In this document: positions 36,216-46,632 of the stretch, piece after piece
Layout: each line of letters opens with the position of its first letter
Numbering within the stretch: the stretch's first letter is position 1
DNA from: Legionella bononiensis
GTDB lineage: Bacteria > Pseudomonadota > Gammaproteobacteria > Legionellales > Legionellaceae
DNA: 64,000 nucleotides
Assembly: GCF_016786215.1 (NCBI RefSeq)
Contig: NZ_JADOBG010000007.1
Coordinates: 85,076 to 149,075 of the forward strand
Direction of reading: 5' to 3'
Made by a program: the position numbers and the translations under genes
The notes under the pieces: model-generated
The model's database searches: none
Told to the model about the DNA's origin: nothing
Seen by the model: the letters and a program-made list of their open reading frames with translations, nothing else

Positions 36216-36242
36216 GAAAAAACACCTCGAAGAGTGTTTTTC
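36216..36242 (-). terminator. Terminator-like hairpin with T-run
   Basis: GAAAAAACAC (36216-36225) and GTGTTTTTC (36234-36242) pair around an 8-nt loop. Read leftward it gives a stem ending in GTGTTTTTTC, and it lies about 30 bp after the stop of the ankyrin-like remnant, suggesting that the remnant was once a complete transcript. Confidence 0.5.
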
Positions 36243-36270
36243 GCGATGGAGTGATTAGCATAAATTAAAC

Positions 36271-36357
36271 TTAACAGACTACATCCATAGGTGTCTTACC
36301 TTGCGTTTGTACTTGTTATTTCACTCAAATCATAACGCCATCCATTAGTACATAATC
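36271..36357 (-). pseudogene. Possible ankyrin-protein C-terminal remnant
   Basis: The minus strand reads TQGKTPMDVVC and a stop at 36271-36273, the usual form of the last ankyrin repeat (NxxGKTPLDVA). Upstream the frame is broken by stops, but a neighbouring frame continues as TNGWRYDLSEITSTNA, implying one frameshift. The segment is short, so the assignment is tentative. The remainder of the gap 36110-36596 shows a hairpin, a PmrA-like promoter and AT-rich DNA. Confidence 0.4.
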
Positions 36358-36572
36358 ATCATATTCCATTATATTGTGTGTAATTTTTAAATAATGCGGA
36401 AGCTCAAATTATTACAGATAGATTAATATTCACCCACCAAGATATAGATGTTTTTATGCGCGCTAATAAATTGCATAAACATGCTTACGGACAGGGAAGA
36501 TAGTAATAAGGGAGAATTTTATTGTATAAATAGTTCCTCATTAAGATTAAATATAAAACAATCCATGGGGTG

Positions 36573-36828
36573 TATCAAAAAATTATTAAGTACTTCTTAA
36601 CAACTGTAATTAAGTAGGATTTGAGAGGTAAAGCTGCTACGTAAATAAAATCCGCGAGGTAAAGTCTTTACTTTATTGCCTTCAGCATCATAACAAAAAC
36701 ATAAAGACTTGCCATTTGCTGCTTTTGGTCGGACTTGCAAATAAGTTCCAACTTCTGCATTAATGTGTTCAAGATTTCCAGTACTGATTTGTAAGGTCAA
36801 ATAATCCCAGTCTGCTGACAAAACAGCC
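36573..36828. repeat. 256-bp direct repeat of the mutH 3' end, copy B
   Basis: Copy B of the repeat at 32762-33017. It is the true 3' end of the intact mutH plus 24 bp of downstream DNA that includes CTTAATAAT, one half of the PmrA-like box. The other half, GTTAAGAAG, overlaps the mutH stop. The -10 of copy A is not conserved here. Confidence 0.85.
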
Positions 36829-37280
36829 TCCTCCTGCTCACTAGGAGACCATAAAAATCCTTTTCCTATTCGTCGCTGTTCAAAAGGAATGTCTTTGTCC
36901 CCTTCAATCGGGATCCATAAAACTCGCTTGAGCTTGGCATAACATTGTGATGACTTCCAGTTTTGGTGATTAATCATAAGCAATGGGATGGACGTGACAA
37001 AAGTTGATTCTGCCGGCTTCCCTGATTTAGATATGGGGAGTGTCTTAAGCTCAATACCCAGCTCTTGGAAATCAGGTTCTGATTTATTGTCTGCATCAGT
37101 TCCCAAAGCAAGTTCAAGAGCCATACCAACCCACCCTTTTCTGTGAACTGGATTAAAGGGTATCGCTAATTTTAATACCATACTTAACTGAGCAAAACTT
37201 AATCCTTGAAGCCGGTTACTTCGATCGAGTAACTCTACCTCAGTCTTGGGTGGATTGATTTTTGGGGTAGAAATCTGCAT
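36597..37280 (-). CDS. mutH: DNA mismatch repair endonuclease MutH
   Basis: A 227-residue endonuclease that nicks the unmethylated strand at hemimethylated GATC sites when activated by MutS and MutL. The catalytic residues Glu56, Asp70, Glu77 and Lys79 are found at exactly the E. coli positions if translation starts at the ATG at 37280 ([11 protein letters not shown]), which fixes the start; GAAGGA lies just upstream. The frame extends 50 codons further upstream but that part overlaps the channel gene. The mutH start overlaps the end of the MscS-type channel gene by 41 bp, so the two are translated from one transcript. Its 3' end is duplicated at 32762-33017. Confidence 0.95.
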   Translation of the reverse strand: MQISTPKINPPKTEVELLDRSNRLQGLSFAQLSMVLKLAIPFNPVHRKGWVGMALELALGTDADNKSEPDFQELGIELKTLPISKSGKPAESTFVTSIPLLMINHQNWKSSQCYAKLKRVLWIPIEGDKDIPFEQRRIGKGFLWSPSEQEEAVLSADWDYLTLQISTGNLEHINAEVGTYLQVRPKAANGKSLCFCYDAEGNKVKTLPRGFYLRSSFTSQILLNYSC

Positions 37281-40239
37281 GTCCTTCTTTAAACTCCACA
37301 GTAATCGGTTCGATCGGTGGCTTGATCCCTGCAGCTTTAAACTGAGCTGTAATGGCAAACAAAACCTTGGAACGTATTTCGACACGATTATGTGCCTGAA
37401 CATTGATGAAATAGCGTGCCTCAAACTCAATTAATGCCGTATCAATTTTCTTTAAAAATACCTGTGCTGGAGGATCACCAACTATTTCAGGAATTATGGC
37501 AAGAACATCAAGAATCAGTTGTTGAATCATGACCGGATCATCGGCTCTACTCACTTTAATTGGAATTACTGTTCTGACAATACCATCCTGGTGAGTCCAG
37601 TTAGTAAAGGGTTTATTAAATGTTTCTGCATTAGGTATTAATACTTGTGTATTATCCCAGGATGACACGCGCATTGAACGGATACCAATGTGAGCAACCT
37701 GACCTTCGTATTCACCTATCGTAATCAAATCGCCTTCTCTAACAGGACGCTCAATAAGTAGCATAATCCCACCCACTATGTTTGAGGCGAAATCACGTAA
37801 TCCAAATCCCATACCTACAGCCAAACCACCCAAAATCATGGACATACCACTGAAATCCAGTCCCAGAACATGCAAGGTAATAAAGCTGCCTAACAAGATT
37901 ACTGCGTATTGAGTAAAAACAGATAAACTATTTCGAATCCCAACATCCTTAGCGTTTTTAAAAAGCCAGCGATAGCAAAACTCACGTGTCCACTTGGCAG
38001 CCCAGACAAAAATAGCCAGTAATATAAAAAACTCAATAACACTAAATACAGTGATATGTATTCCAGTGAAATTGACGATACTGTACTGTGCCAATTTTTC
38101 AATGCTAATAATGACCAGTGAATCTGAATGCCAGCCAAATAACTGAAATAAAATAAATACACTCGTTAAAAATAATACTATTCGCAGTATTCCATCAAGC
38201 GGTTTGAGAAAGACCTCTATCCATAACCAACCATTTTTTAGTGATGAAATCATCCATTCGGATAATAGTTCCAATGCATCAAATACTAATCCTCTGGCAA
38301 GAATGTACCCCACTAGCACAGTAAGAATGTAGGCCTGGTAACGACTCATAGTCCATGCTAAATTTACAAATCCCAATAAACCAATTATCGCCGTTGTAAA
38401 TAATGTGATGGGAACCAAAATAACCAATAGTGAAATTGCATTTTTAACATATCTTTTTTTACCTTTTATCAAAGGTCTTAACAAATAGGGAATCACATCC
38501 TTGCTTTTCCAGGCTACCAGAGAGACCGCAAGGATAAACAACATGAATAATCGATTAAAAATATCCTGAAGCAATAACGTCAATGGAAGTATGTGGCTGA
38601 ATACCATCAATGCAGTAGTCCATCCACCAAACAGTAATAACCATTTGAGCCGATAATACAGTTTTACATCCTTTCCAGAGGAATCAGATATTCGCTCTAA
38701 TAAGACTAATCGTGCAATTAAAATGAGCATCCGAAATGTAAACCAGACGGTAATCAGATTAAATAACAGTTGATAATTTGAGAACGAAATATTGGTGATA
38801 TAAAGTACAATCCACAACATAGTAAAGACACAGAGGTATGGAACATTTCTTTGTACCAGAGTTAACGCACCGTCATACAGATAACCTGTTAATCGAGATC
38901 GCTCTTTATCACTTCTCAGTGTTTTCAAAAATCGGTTTAATATATAAAAAATACCTATAATCAAACCCAAGGCTGTCCATAAAATGGCAAGCGGTAAAGA
39001 ATCCAACCAGGTATAGCTATCATAAACCTTCAATGTTAAGGTTTTTAGGTATTTATAAAACAAATTAGGCATATCAATCAGCTTATGCAGTATTATTGGC
39101 CAGCTATTAATATTGTATTCAGCAAGGGATTGGCGTGTTGAAATCTGTTTTTTAAGTTGATTTTGATAGTCATCGAGACTTTTAATCAATTGGATTTTTT
39201 GAGCTTCAGCATCCTTAATTTGCTCTTTAATATCAAGTTGCAATGAATTAAGTGATTTCTTCAGTTCCGGTTTTATTGACAGGTTCGTTTCTGTATTAAG
39301 CGTTTCTAATATCTGTTGTAACGATTTTTCTATAGTTGCGTATTGATTAATGGATTCTCTATAAGTATCTGTCACATACTGTAGCGTTTTGGTATCCGAA
39401 CTATTCAATAATAATATTCTGGCTTTAACTACTTTTTTTTGAACTGTTAATGCATCGAGATATTGATGAATTATGGCAATATGTTGGTTATTAATAAATA
39501 AACGTGCTTCATGATCGATCTGTTCATCAGCATTGCGTTCCGGTTCCATACCTCGCTGTTTAAAGACATTATTTTGGTATAATAAACCAAGCTTCTGATT
39601 CAACTCTGTTTTCAAGGTCTTGAAGTGTACTAGTTTTTGTTCAAGTTCAAAATTAGATTTCCACAGCTTTAATTTCTTAATTTCATCAGACAGCACGACT
39701 TGAAACTGTTTTGCCAAATCGAGATTCTCATTGATCAATTCTATCGTTTTTTTATTTACTGTCAGTAGAGTTTCCACTTTACCAACCCGTTCCTGAACAG
39801 TGACTTCTCCATTAGCGATGGGTAACTGTTGTAAATGTTTTAACCGTTGATTTAGATAAATCTGTTGTTTGTTCTGATTTTCAAGAAATCCTTCAAGGCT
39901 TTGGATTTTCGCATTGGTCATGGACAGCAAAGCAGATGTCTGCTGCATTTTAGTGTTGTACTGCTGCTCATCCTGAGGTGCCGTTTGTTGTTTCGCATCA
40001 TTTATGGATATGGTTAAATGCGTTTTTTCCTGAGCTAAATACTCCACTAGAGTAGCATTTATTTGTTTATCGGGTAAGGTAACGGGTTTTGACGACGGCG
40101 CAGAGCTTATTTGCCCACTCAGACCTAGGCACAGCATGAAAAAAATTAAAGGCATACACCACCAGCTCTTTAAGCTGGTGGTGTTTCGAAACTCTTTATT
40201 TTGTCGTAGTTGTAGGTGCAAGTCGGATTCCCAGTTCAT
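37240..40239 (-). CDS. Large mechanosensitive ion channel (MscK/MscM-like)
   Basis: A protein of up to 999 residues. After an N-terminal hydrophobic segment ([15 protein letters not shown], signal peptide) comes a periplasmic coiled-coil domain to about residue 390, then about ten membrane helices, and a C-terminal MscS core with [45 protein letters not shown], matching TM3 and the beta domain of MscS. It opens under membrane tension to release solutes on osmotic downshock. The ATG at 40239 overlaps aspS by 44 bp; the ATG at 40155 gives a cleaner signal peptide but lies directly after a strong hairpin. mutH follows with overlap. Confidence 0.88.
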   Translation of the reverse strand: MNWESDLHLQLRQNKEFRNTTSLKSWWCMPLIFFMLCLGLSGQISSAPSSKPVTLPDKQINATLVEYLAQEKTHLTISINDAKQQTAPQDEQQYNTKMQQTSALLSMTNAKIQSLEGFLENQNKQQIYLNQRLKHLQQLPIANGEVTVQERVGKVETLLTVNKKTIELINENLDLAKQFQVVLSDEIKKLKLWKSNFELEQKLVHFKTLKTELNQKLGLLYQNNVFKQRGMEPERNADEQIDHEARLFINNQHIAIIHQYLDALTVQKKVVKARILLLNSSDTKTLQYVTDTYRESINQYATIEKSLQQILETLNTETNLSIKPELKKSLNSLQLDIKEQIKDAEAQKIQLIKSLDDYQNQLKKQISTRQSLAEYNINSWPIILHKLIDMPNLFYKYLKTLTLKVYDSYTWLDSLPLAILWTALGLIIGIFYILNRFLKTLRSDKERSRLTGYLYDGALTLVQRNVPYLCVFTMLWIVLYITNISFSNYQLLFNLITVWFTFRMLILIARLVLLERISDSSGKDVKLYYRLKWLLLFGGWTTALMVFSHILPLTLLLQDIFNRLFMLFILAVSLVAWKSKDVIPYLLRPLIKGKKRYVKNAISLLVILVPITLFTTAIIGLLGFVNLAWTMSRYQAYILTVLVGYILARGLVFDALELLSEWMISSLKNGWLWIEVFLKPLDGILRIVLFLTSVFILFQLFGWHSDSLVIISIEKLAQYSIVNFTGIHITVFSVIEFFILLAIFVWAAKWTREFCYRWLFKNAKDVGIRNSLSVFTQYAVILLGSFITLHVLGLDFSGMSMILGGLAVGMGFGLRDFASNIVGGIMLLIERPVREGDLITIGEYEGQVAHIGIRSMRVSSWDNTQVLIPNAETFNKPFTNWTHQDGIVRTVIPIKVSRADDPVMIQQLILDVLAIIPEIVGDPPAQVFLKKIDTALIEFEARYFINVQAHNRVEIRSKVLFAITAQFKAAGIKPPIEPITVEFKEGHADFYPKNQSTQD
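40156..40184 (-). terminator. Perfect 12-bp hairpin at the aspS/channel junction
   Basis: ACACCACCAGCT (40156-40167) and AGCTGGTGGTGT (40173-40184) pair perfectly around a 5-nt loop. Read leftward it is followed by a T-rich stretch with a run of seven T, so it should terminate aspS, yet it lies inside the longest reading frame of the channel gene and abuts its ATG at 40155. Confidence 0.7.
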
Positions 40240-41977
40240 TCAATTGCGCAGTACCTGTAGGAGATGGCGCACTAGTTAAAAGACAGGATGCTGTTTGCGT
40301 TTTAGGAAATGCAATGACATCCCTGATGGAAGCAGAGTCAGTTAGCAACATAGCAAGTCTGTCAATTCCTAAAGCAATTCCACCATGTGGCGGAGCACCA
40401 TATTGCAACGCATCTAACAAGAAACCAAATTTCTCTTGAGCCTCATGTTCATCAATACCCAGCAGATCAAATACTGTCTGTTGTAATAAGGGCTGATGAA
40501 TACGAATAGATCCCCCACCAATCTCATAACCATTGATTACGATATCATAAGCTTTGGCTAAAGTGTTTGTTGGGTTCGCACGAAGCTCTTCTGGTGATAA
40601 ATCCTGAGGTGAAGTAAAAGGATGATGCATGGATTGTAACCGATTGTTCTGATGATCCATCTCAAACATAGGCCAGTCAACTACCCACAATAACTTCCAA
40701 TCAGCACTCAACAGATTTCGATCATGTCCAAGCTTCACTCGTAAAGCCCCCATTGATTCATTTACTATATGGGTCTTATCAGCGCCAAAGAAGATAACAT
40801 CACCAGTCTGAGCACCTACTCTTTTAAGAATAGATCCAACGGCTTCTTCAGAGAGGAACTTTAATATGGGTGACTGAAGTCCAGCCATTCCATCATCCAG
40901 ATTGTTCACTTTAATATAGGCAAGACCTTTAGCTCCATATATGCCTACAAATTGTCCATAGCCATCCAGATCCTTACGACTCAGATCACAGCCATTTGGA
41001 AGTTTTAGAGCAACAACTCGTCCATCACTGGAATTTGCAGCGTTTGAAAATACGTTAAAATCGCAATCTTTAACTAAGTCAGCTACATCAATCAATTCCA
41101 GAGGGTTACGCAGGTCAGGTTTATCACTACCGAATCGTTTCATTGCCTCAGCATAAGACATTCTGGGTAATTTCTGTGGTAATTCTATATTTAGAATGTT
41201 TTTAAATACCACTTTTAATAGACCTTCGATCAACTTCAAAATATCTTCTTCATCGATAAATGCCATCTCAATATCAAGCTGAGTAAATTCAGGCTGTCGG
41301 TCAGCACGTAAATCTTCATCTCGGAAACAACGGACTATTTGATAATATTTATCAAAGCCGGACATCATCAATAACTGTTTGAATAATTGAGGGGATTGAG
41401 GCAATGCATAAAACTGTCCAGGATGAACACGCGATGGAACCAGATAATCACGGGCACCCTCAGGGGTCGCTTTAGTTAGCATGGGCGTTTCAATATCAAG
41501 AAAATCCTGTTGATTCAGATAGTTACGAATGCAACTGGTTAACTGATGTCGCAACATAAGTTTATTCTGCATTGAAGTACGGCGTAAATCGATGTATCGA
41601 TATTTATATCGTAAATCTTCATTAACAATTTGATGATCATCGGGTAAAAATGGTGGTGTTGGTGACTGATTCAGGATCTCCAGCCTGGTTCCGATTACCT
41701 CAACCTTTCCTGTAGCCATTTTATCGTTCACCATCCCTTCGGGTCGATTACGAACGATACCTGTAACACGAACAACAAATTCAGATCTCAATTTTTCGGC
41801 AATAGAAAATGTATCCTGGTTCTCAGGCTCATAAACCACCTGGAGCAAACCGGAGCGATCACGAACATCAAGGAACACAACTCCGCCATGATCACGTCTA
41901 TGATGTACCCACCCACATACAGTGACTTCTTGATTTAAACATGATTCATTCACAGTTGAACAGTAGTGTGTACGCAT
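40196..41977 (-). CDS. aspS: Aspartate--tRNA ligase
   Basis: A 593-residue class II aminoacyl-tRNA synthetase of bacterial type. It has the N-terminal OB fold ([24 protein letters not shown]), motif 2 ([28 protein letters not shown]), the bacterial GAD insertion in the middle and motif 3 ([17 protein letters not shown]). The length is normal for this form. It charges tRNA(Asp), and perhaps tRNA(Asn) if GatCAB is present. It is third in a conserved fmdB-DUF502-aspS operon, beginning 10 bp after the DUF502 gene. Confidence 0.97.
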   Translation of the reverse strand: MRTHYCSTVNESCLNQEVTVCGWVHHRRDHGGVVFLDVRDRSGLLQVVYEPENQDTFSIAEKLRSEFVVRVTGIVRNRPEGMVNDKMATGKVEVIGTRLEILNQSPTPPFLPDDHQIVNEDLRYKYRYIDLRRTSMQNKLMLRHQLTSCIRNYLNQQDFLDIETPMLTKATPEGARDYLVPSRVHPGQFYALPQSPQLFKQLLMMSGFDKYYQIVRCFRDEDLRADRQPEFTQLDIEMAFIDEEDILKLIEGLLKVVFKNILNIELPQKLPRMSYAEAMKRFGSDKPDLRNPLELIDVADLVKDCDFNVFSNAANSSDGRVVALKLPNGCDLSRKDLDGYGQFVGIYGAKGLAYIKVNNLDDGMAGLQSPILKFLSEEAVGSILKRVGAQTGDVIFFGADKTHIVNESMGALRVKLGHDRNLLSADWKLLWVVDWPMFEMDHQNNRLQSMHHPFTSPQDLSPEELRANPTNTLAKAYDIVINGYEIGGGSIRIHQPLLQQTVFDLLGIDEHEAQEKFGFLLDALQYGAPPHGGIALGIDRLAMLLTDSASIRDVIAFPKTQTASCLLTSAPSPTGTAQLNELGIRLAPTTTTK

Positions 41978-41987
41978 AAAACCACCT

Positions 41988-42626
41988 TTATATTTTTATT
42001 GTGTTTTTGCCAATGCTGCCAACTGCGTTGGACTGCATTACGCCGAGAGATATTATAAATTTTAACGCTTCGTCTACACTCATATTGAGTTCTATCGCAT
42101 CCTTTTTTGGAACCATCATCAAAAAACCTGATGTAGGATTAGGTGTTGTAGGGATAAATATAGAGACCAAGTCTTCATTTGTTTTTGCATTAATTTCTGA
42201 ATGACCAGATCCTGTTTGGAATCCTACACTCCAGACCCCCTGTCGAGGGTATTCAATAAGTAATACTTTACGAAACGCTTCACTATTAGAAGACAATACG
42301 GTATTGAGTATCTGCTTGACCGCATTGTAAATCGATCGCACCAATGGAATTCTTGCGAGTATTGACTCGCCCCAACTCATTAGCCTTTGACCAAAAAAAT
42401 TGGTCGCGAATATCCCTGTAGCAATGAGCAACAACAACGATATAACGACGCCTATACCGGGTATATGAATTCCCAGTAATTGTTCCGGCTGATATGCTTT
42501 AGGAACTAATGCCATTGTATTATCGAGCAAATCAATAATAAAACGAAGGACTCCAATTGTTACCAATATAGGTAACCAAACTACCAGACCTGCCAGCAGA
42601 TATCGTCGTATCGATACAGACTTCAC
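41988..42626 (-). CDS. DUF502 family membrane protein
   Basis: A 212-residue inner-membrane protein with two hydrophobic segments (about 8-30 and 55-75) and a conserved soluble region [23 protein letters not shown] and [40 protein letters not shown], the DUF502 signature. Function is unknown. It sits between the FmdB zinc-ribbon gene, which it overlaps by 4 bp (ATGA), and aspS, an order found in many gammaproteobacteria, which suggests translational coupling. Confidence 0.9.
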   Translation of the reverse strand: MKSVSIRRYLLAGLVVWLPILVTIGVLRFIIDLLDNTMALVPKAYQPEQLLGIHIPGIGVVISLLLLIATGIFATNFFGQRLMSWGESILARIPLVRSIYNAVKQILNTVLSSNSEAFRKVLLIEYPRQGVWSVGFQTGSGHSEINAKTNEDLVSIFIPTTPNPTSGFLMMVPKKDAIELNMSVDEALKFIISLGVMQSNAVGSIGKNTIKI

Positions 42627-42934
42627 TCAGAATCACCTTTAGTTGATTTTGATGAGTCAGAAGTTTTTGGAGAAGTATCCTTGCTTGCAGCGTCAGCAGT
42701 CGGAGAAGCTGCGTCTTTCTTTGATTCGGAAGAGGCCTTTGGCGTTGAGCCTTTATCTTTGAAATCCGTTGCATACCAACCTGTGCCTTTTAGTTGAAAT
42801 CCTGCAGCCGAAATTAATTTGACTACTGTGTTTTCAAAGCATTTAGGGCACTGTGTGACTGGTTTATCTGTGTATTTTTGCATCAAATCAAAATGATGAT
42901 GACAACTTGTGCATTGATATTCATAAATTGGCAT
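42623..42934 (-). CDS. FmdB-family zinc-ribbon protein
   Basis: A 103-residue protein with a zinc ribbon formed by Cys8, Cys11, Cys29 and Cys32 (YEYQCTSC and QCPKC), the FmdB/CxxC regulatory-protein fold, followed by GFQLKGTGWYATDF and a low-complexity Ser/Lys/Asp tail. The role is unknown; it may be a translation- or ribosome-related protein given the conserved link to aspS. The ATG at 42934 (MPIYEYQC) is the family start; the longer frame to 42958 is unlikely. It is the first gene of the operon. Confidence 0.9.
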   Translation of the reverse strand: MPIYEYQCTSCHHHFDLMQKYTDKPVTQCPKCFENTVVKLISAAGFQLKGTGWYATDFKDKGSTPKASSESKKDAASPTADAASKDTSPKTSDSSKSTKGDSE

Positions 42935-43114
42935 CGCAAATGGCTCCGTTAACTTCAAATAACTCTGATTTAACCTTGTATTATAACCAAGTACGGATAG
43001 ATGGACAACCTTTTAAATGAGATAGGCGCTGAAGAATAAGCAAGAAATGCCTGAATTTACAAGATGAGGGAAATAGTATGTCTTTAATTTAAATTTTTAG
43101 CCTGAAACAACGGG

Positions 43115-43759
43115 TCAAGGCTTAATTTTGGATAAATTTACATCAATTAATTCACTGCCAAATGGGAGAGTCGCCAATAAGGGGTACTCCAACAGGTTTT
43201 TAAGGGTTTCAATATTTTCATCCAGGAGCAACATATCCGGATCGAGGCAATTAGCTATCCAACCTGCGCACTCAATATGATGTGTCTTTAGAGCCAGTCC
43301 AGTAAGCAAAGCATGATTAATACACCCTAATTGCATACCAACAACAAAAATAACAGGAATCTCACTGGCCTTCAGGAACTCGATCCATGTCTCACTATGA
43401 TTTAAAGGGACCATAAGCCCACCAGCCCCTTCTATAAACATAATATCCGCTTCCTTTACTTCCAAACTCAGACAATAATCAGACAACTCATGAATATCCA
43501 AAACCACTCCAACATCTTGTGCTGCCAGATGAGGTGAGACAGGTAGTGGAAATCGCCATGGATTAATTTGATCCATAGATAGAGGACTGTTTTGCATCAA
43601 GTGCTGAGCATCAGAATTTATTAATTGATCCATTACAACGGAACAACCGCTGGCTATTGGTTTTATAGCTACCGCATTTGAAAAATACTCAACTAATTTG
43701 CCTGTGACAAATGTTTTTCCACAATCAGTATCAGTGCCTGTAATAAAATATCGTTTCAT
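43115..43759 (-). CDS. bioD: ATP-dependent dethiobiotin synthetase
   Basis: A 214-residue P-loop enzyme that closes the ureido ring of dethiobiotin from DAPA, CO2 and ATP. It has the BioD P-loop [10 protein letters not shown] at the N-terminus, IKPIASGC for the substrate lysine and the [10 protein letters not shown] motif. Length is usual. Its ATG overlaps the bioH stop by 4 bp, so the two are translationally coupled, and it is the last gene of bioBFHD. Confidence 0.95.
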   Translation of the reverse strand: MKRYFITGTDTDCGKTFVTGKLVEYFSNAVAIKPIASGCSVVMDQLINSDAQHLMQNSPLSMDQINPWRFPLPVSPHLAAQDVGVVLDIHELSDYCLSLEVKEADIMFIEGAGGLMVPLNHSETWIEFLKASEIPVIFVVGMQLGCINHALLTGLALKTHHIECAGWIANCLDPDMLLLDENIETLKNLLEYPLLATLPFGSELIDVNLSKIKP

Positions 43760-44475
43760 TGTATAAATCCTGAAAACTGTTCAACAAATGCCTCTGTATG
43801 GGATAAAAACGGCATATGCGCCGCTTTAGGAAACAGAACGTATTTAAAATCCGGGTAAATTGCTTGCATGGAATTCATGGTCCTGACCGGAGTGATCGGA
43901 TCCAAACGTCCAAACATAAAGCACGTTGGTGTGTTCAGTGAGTTTAACCCGAGTCTAAGATCCCATTCATCCAGAATTTTAAGTCCTGATTCCAATCCAC
44001 TTTTAGAAGGAAGGACACCCGAAGTAAATTGAAATTGATGCTTATTTAATTGAAGATTAACAAATTCTTGCAGTGTTTTATTAATATCCTGTGAAAGATT
44101 ATTATAAAAATGAGCGAATACCTCTCTCGAAACACCTGGCCATTCGACGTCAGAAATAAATCGTGGCGAACTGGTTATATTCACCAATTTTATTATCCGA
44201 TCTTGCTCCTCTATTGCCAGCCGGGTAGCAAATAATCCCCCCAAAGACCATCCTGCCACAATGAATTTGGGTGGTAGTCTGGAGACTAAGTTCGACTTAA
44301 AACTATTCCAATCCTGTATTGGACTTAATCCAAATCCCGGCAAATCAACCAATATCAATTGATAAGACGCTTCAAAATAAGGGACAAGGGGTTTCCAGAC
44401 CTGACTGTCAAAACCCCATCCATGAAAAAATACCAAGGGTATTCCAGTTCCATAACTAGTGATGTGTATTGTCAT
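43756..44475 (-). CDS. bioH: Pimeloyl-ACP methyl ester carboxylesterase
   Basis: A 239-residue alpha/beta hydrolase that cleaves the methyl ester of pimeloyl-ACP, ending the pimelate stage of biotin synthesis. The oxyanion segment is [12 protein letters not shown], the nucleophile elbow GWSLGG (Ser about 75), the acid is in [10 protein letters not shown] and the His in AAHMPFLSH. It overlaps bioF by 20 bp and bioD by 4 bp. No bioC gene lies in the cluster. Confidence 0.93.
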   Translation of the reverse strand: MTIHITSYGTGIPLVFFHGWGFDSQVWKPLVPYFEASYQLILVDLPGFGLSPIQDWNSFKSNLVSRLPPKFIVAGWSLGGLFATRLAIEEQDRIIKLVNITSSPRFISDVEWPGVSREVFAHFYNNLSQDINKTLQEFVNLQLNKHQFQFTSGVLPSKSGLESGLKILDEWDLRLGLNSLNTPTCFMFGRLDPITPVRTMNSMQAIYPDFKYVLFPKAAHMPFLSHTEAFVEQFSGFIQ

Positions 44476-45601
44476 AAATATTATCTAATGTTGTAAACAG
44501 TTTATTGATATGCTTTTCCTGATGATTGAAATTCAGAATGATACGTAGTCCTGTCTGTTTGATATTGACGGTTGGAGACCGTATAGGAGAACAACTGATT
44601 CCAGCTTTTTTAAGCTCACGAACATAATGTAATGCTAAATGAGGGCATCCTAATTGAAGTTGCTGAATTGGGGAGCTTGAATCGCTCCAGTGTAAAGGAG
44701 AGCTGTTTATCTGCCGTCTAAAATAATCAATCAATTGAGATAATCTTCGTCTTCTATCATCTGCAAGCACAACCACATCCAGAGTTTTGAGTAAGCCATA
44801 GCTAAAGGCAGGACTTATAGCCGTTGAATAGATAAGCGATCGTGCTGCTTGCAATAGCGCATTAATCCATTCTTTTTTTCCAGCAACTAAGGCGCCTTGA
44901 GATGCAAAAGATTTACCAAATGGAATAACTCTTAAGGGCACTTCATTCTGAGACAAGCCATGGTGCGCAACGGCTCCCCGGCCCTGTTCACCTAAAATAC
45001 CAAATGAATGAGCTTCATCGACTAAAAGCACCGAGCGCTCGCCATCACATAGATCAGATAAGCTGGATAGTGGCGCAAGTTGTCCGCTCATGCTGAATAT
45101 GCCTTCAGTCATGATGACATTCTCATCATCTCTGTTCTTTAGCTTACGAACAAGATCGACCATATCATTATGAAGGTATCGGGTGAATTGAACTTGAGAT
45201 AAAATTAAACCATCATAAATTGAAGCATGTATCCCTTTATCTATAAGACAATGGACTTTAATTTTTCCCATTAAAGAAGCCACAGCCAGATTTGCTGCAT
45301 AACCTGAAGAAAATAAAATACAGTCATCAACAGCCAATAACTCTGCAAAAGAACGTTCAACTGCCTGATGATTCGGATGATATCCGCTCAGTACCATTGA
45401 TCCGCCACTGCCAGTTGGATGCCTGGTGTAGCCTTCTTGATAGGCTTTAGCAATACGGTTATCAGTAATTAAGGATAAATAATCGTTGCTATCAAACTGT
45501 ATCAAATCAGCATGCGCCGAATCTGTTACTCGACGCGTTCTCAATAATCCCTGTTGACTCAAGCTCTCCGTATATTCTCTAATTTTATGATTTAGAGCCA
45601 T
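44456..45601 (-). CDS. bioF: 8-amino-7-oxononanoate synthase
   Basis: A 381-residue PLP enzyme that condenses pimeloyl-ACP or -CoA with alanine. It shows [27 protein letters not shown], the cofactor segment [16 protein letters not shown] and the Schiff-base lysine in [13 protein letters not shown]. The start codon overlaps the bioB stop (TAATG), as expected for coupled translation. Confidence 0.95.
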   Translation of the reverse strand: MALNHKIREYTESLSQQGLLRTRRVTDSAHADLIQFDSNDYLSLITDNRIAKAYQEGYTRHPTGSGGSMVLSGYHPNHQAVERSFAELLAVDDCILFSSGYAANLAVASLMGKIKVHCLIDKGIHASIYDGLILSQVQFTRYLHNDMVDLVRKLKNRDDENVIMTEGIFSMSGQLAPLSSLSDLCDGERSVLLVDEAHSFGILGEQGRGAVAHHGLSQNEVPLRVIPFGKSFASQGALVAGKKEWINALLQAARSLIYSTAISPAFSYGLLKTLDVVVLADDRRRRLSQLIDYFRRQINSSPLHWSDSSSPIQQLQLGCPHLALHYVRELKKAGISCSPIRSPTVNIKQTGLRIILNFNHQEKHINKLFTTLDNIYDNTHH

Positions 45602-46551
45602 TAAACCATCTCGGTTAAACCCAGTTTATTAAACAGTGCCTTATCTTTAACTCTCTGAGGATTTTCTTCAGTTAATAATTTATCGCCGATGAAGACAGAA
45701 TTGGCGCCGGCAAAGTAGCATAGGGCCTGTAATTCATCACTCATTTCAGTTCTTCCCGCCGTTAAACGGATGGCACTTTCCGGCATTAAAATTCGTGCAG
45801 TCGCTATAGTACGAACCAATTCGATGCCTTCAACCGGCTCTGCCTTGGCAAGCCGAGTTCCCTCAACTGGAATCAGGCGATTAATCGGTACACTCTCTGG
45901 AGGAGTTTCCATATTGGCCAAAGTGAATAAAAACTCAATTCGATCTTCTCGTGTTTCTCCCAAGCCAAGAATGCCGCCACAACATACATTAATTCCAGCA
46001 GCCCTAACATGCTCTAGTGTATCCAGGCGATCACTGAATTTACGGGTTGTAACTACTTTTTCATAATAAGAAGGTGATGTATCAATATTATGATTATAAT
46101 AATCAAGCCCTGCTTCTTTTAAGCACTTCGCCTGTTCCTGATTCAACATACCCAGGGTCATACAGGTTTCCAATCCGAGTGCTTTAACGCCTTCAATCAT
46201 TTCCTTTAGTTCAGGCATGACTTTATCAGGCGGGCAACGCCATGCAGCTCCCATACAAAATCGTTTGGCACCACCTTCTTTTGCTTCCTGAGCGCTTTTT
46301 AAAACATCAGCTACAGACATGAGTTTTTCTTTCTCAACATGAGTTTTAACATGTCCACTTTGAGAACAATACCCACAATCTTCTGGACATGCTCCTGTTT
46401 TAATACTGAGTAAGGTTGCAAATTGTAACGAATTTGAATCATGGTGCGCTCTGTGCACGGTATGTGCCTGATGCAACAAATCATTGAATGATTGTTGATA
46501 AATTGCTGCAATCTCAGATATTGTCCAGTTTTTCTTAGCCTCAGTCACCAC
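45601..46551 (-). CDS. bioB: Biotin synthase (radical SAM)
   Basis: A 316-residue radical-SAM enzyme inserting sulfur into dethiobiotin. The CxxxCxxC cluster is CPEDCGYC (Cys55, Cys59, Cys62), preceded by [11 protein letters not shown]; later ligands and the AINRLIP-like region ([14 protein letters not shown]) match BioB. It starts with GTG at 46551 (a second GTG follows at once) after AAAGGGGG. It leads the bioBFHD operon and is divergent from bioA across a gap of 70 bp holding a BirA-like operator. Confidence 0.96.
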   Translation of the reverse strand: MVTEAKKNWTISEIAAIYQQSFNDLLHQAHTVHRAHHDSNSLQFATLLSIKTGACPEDCGYCSQSGHVKTHVEKEKLMSVADVLKSAQEAKEGGAKRFCMGAAWRCPPDKVMPELKEMIEGVKALGLETCMTLGMLNQEQAKCLKEAGLDYYNHNIDTSPSYYEKVVTTRKFSDRLDTLEHVRAAGINVCCGGILGLGETREDRIEFLFTLANMETPPESVPINRLIPVEGTRLAKAEPVEGIELVRTIATARILMPESAIRLTAGRTEMSDELQALCYFAGANSVFIGDKLLTEENPQRVKDKALFNKLGLTEMV

Positions 46552-46599
46552 TACCCCCTTTAATTCATAATAACGAACATGATAAAGTCACGCCAACAC

Positions 46600-46632
46600 T
46601 TGTCAACCTAAATTTGAAAAAATGGTCAACAT
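46600..46632. promoter_or_regulatory. BirA-like biotin operator between bioB and bioA
   Basis: TTGTCAACC (46600-46608), exactly 15 bases, then GGTCAACAT (46624-46632). The E. coli BirA operator is TTGTAAACC-N15-GGTTTACAA, so the left half differs at one position and the right at three. It overlaps the bioA start codon at 46622. Confidence 0.55.

Noticed and set aside
36390..36503. 37-codon open stretch on the + strand reading NAEAQIITDRLIF and onward
   Set aside because: It has a protein-like composition but no start and no match I can name. It is mentioned as a possible remnant only.
37281..37430. 50-codon N-terminal extension of mutH
   Set aside because: Catalytic residue numbering agrees exactly with E. 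coli MutH from the ATG at 37280, and the extension overlaps the channel gene.
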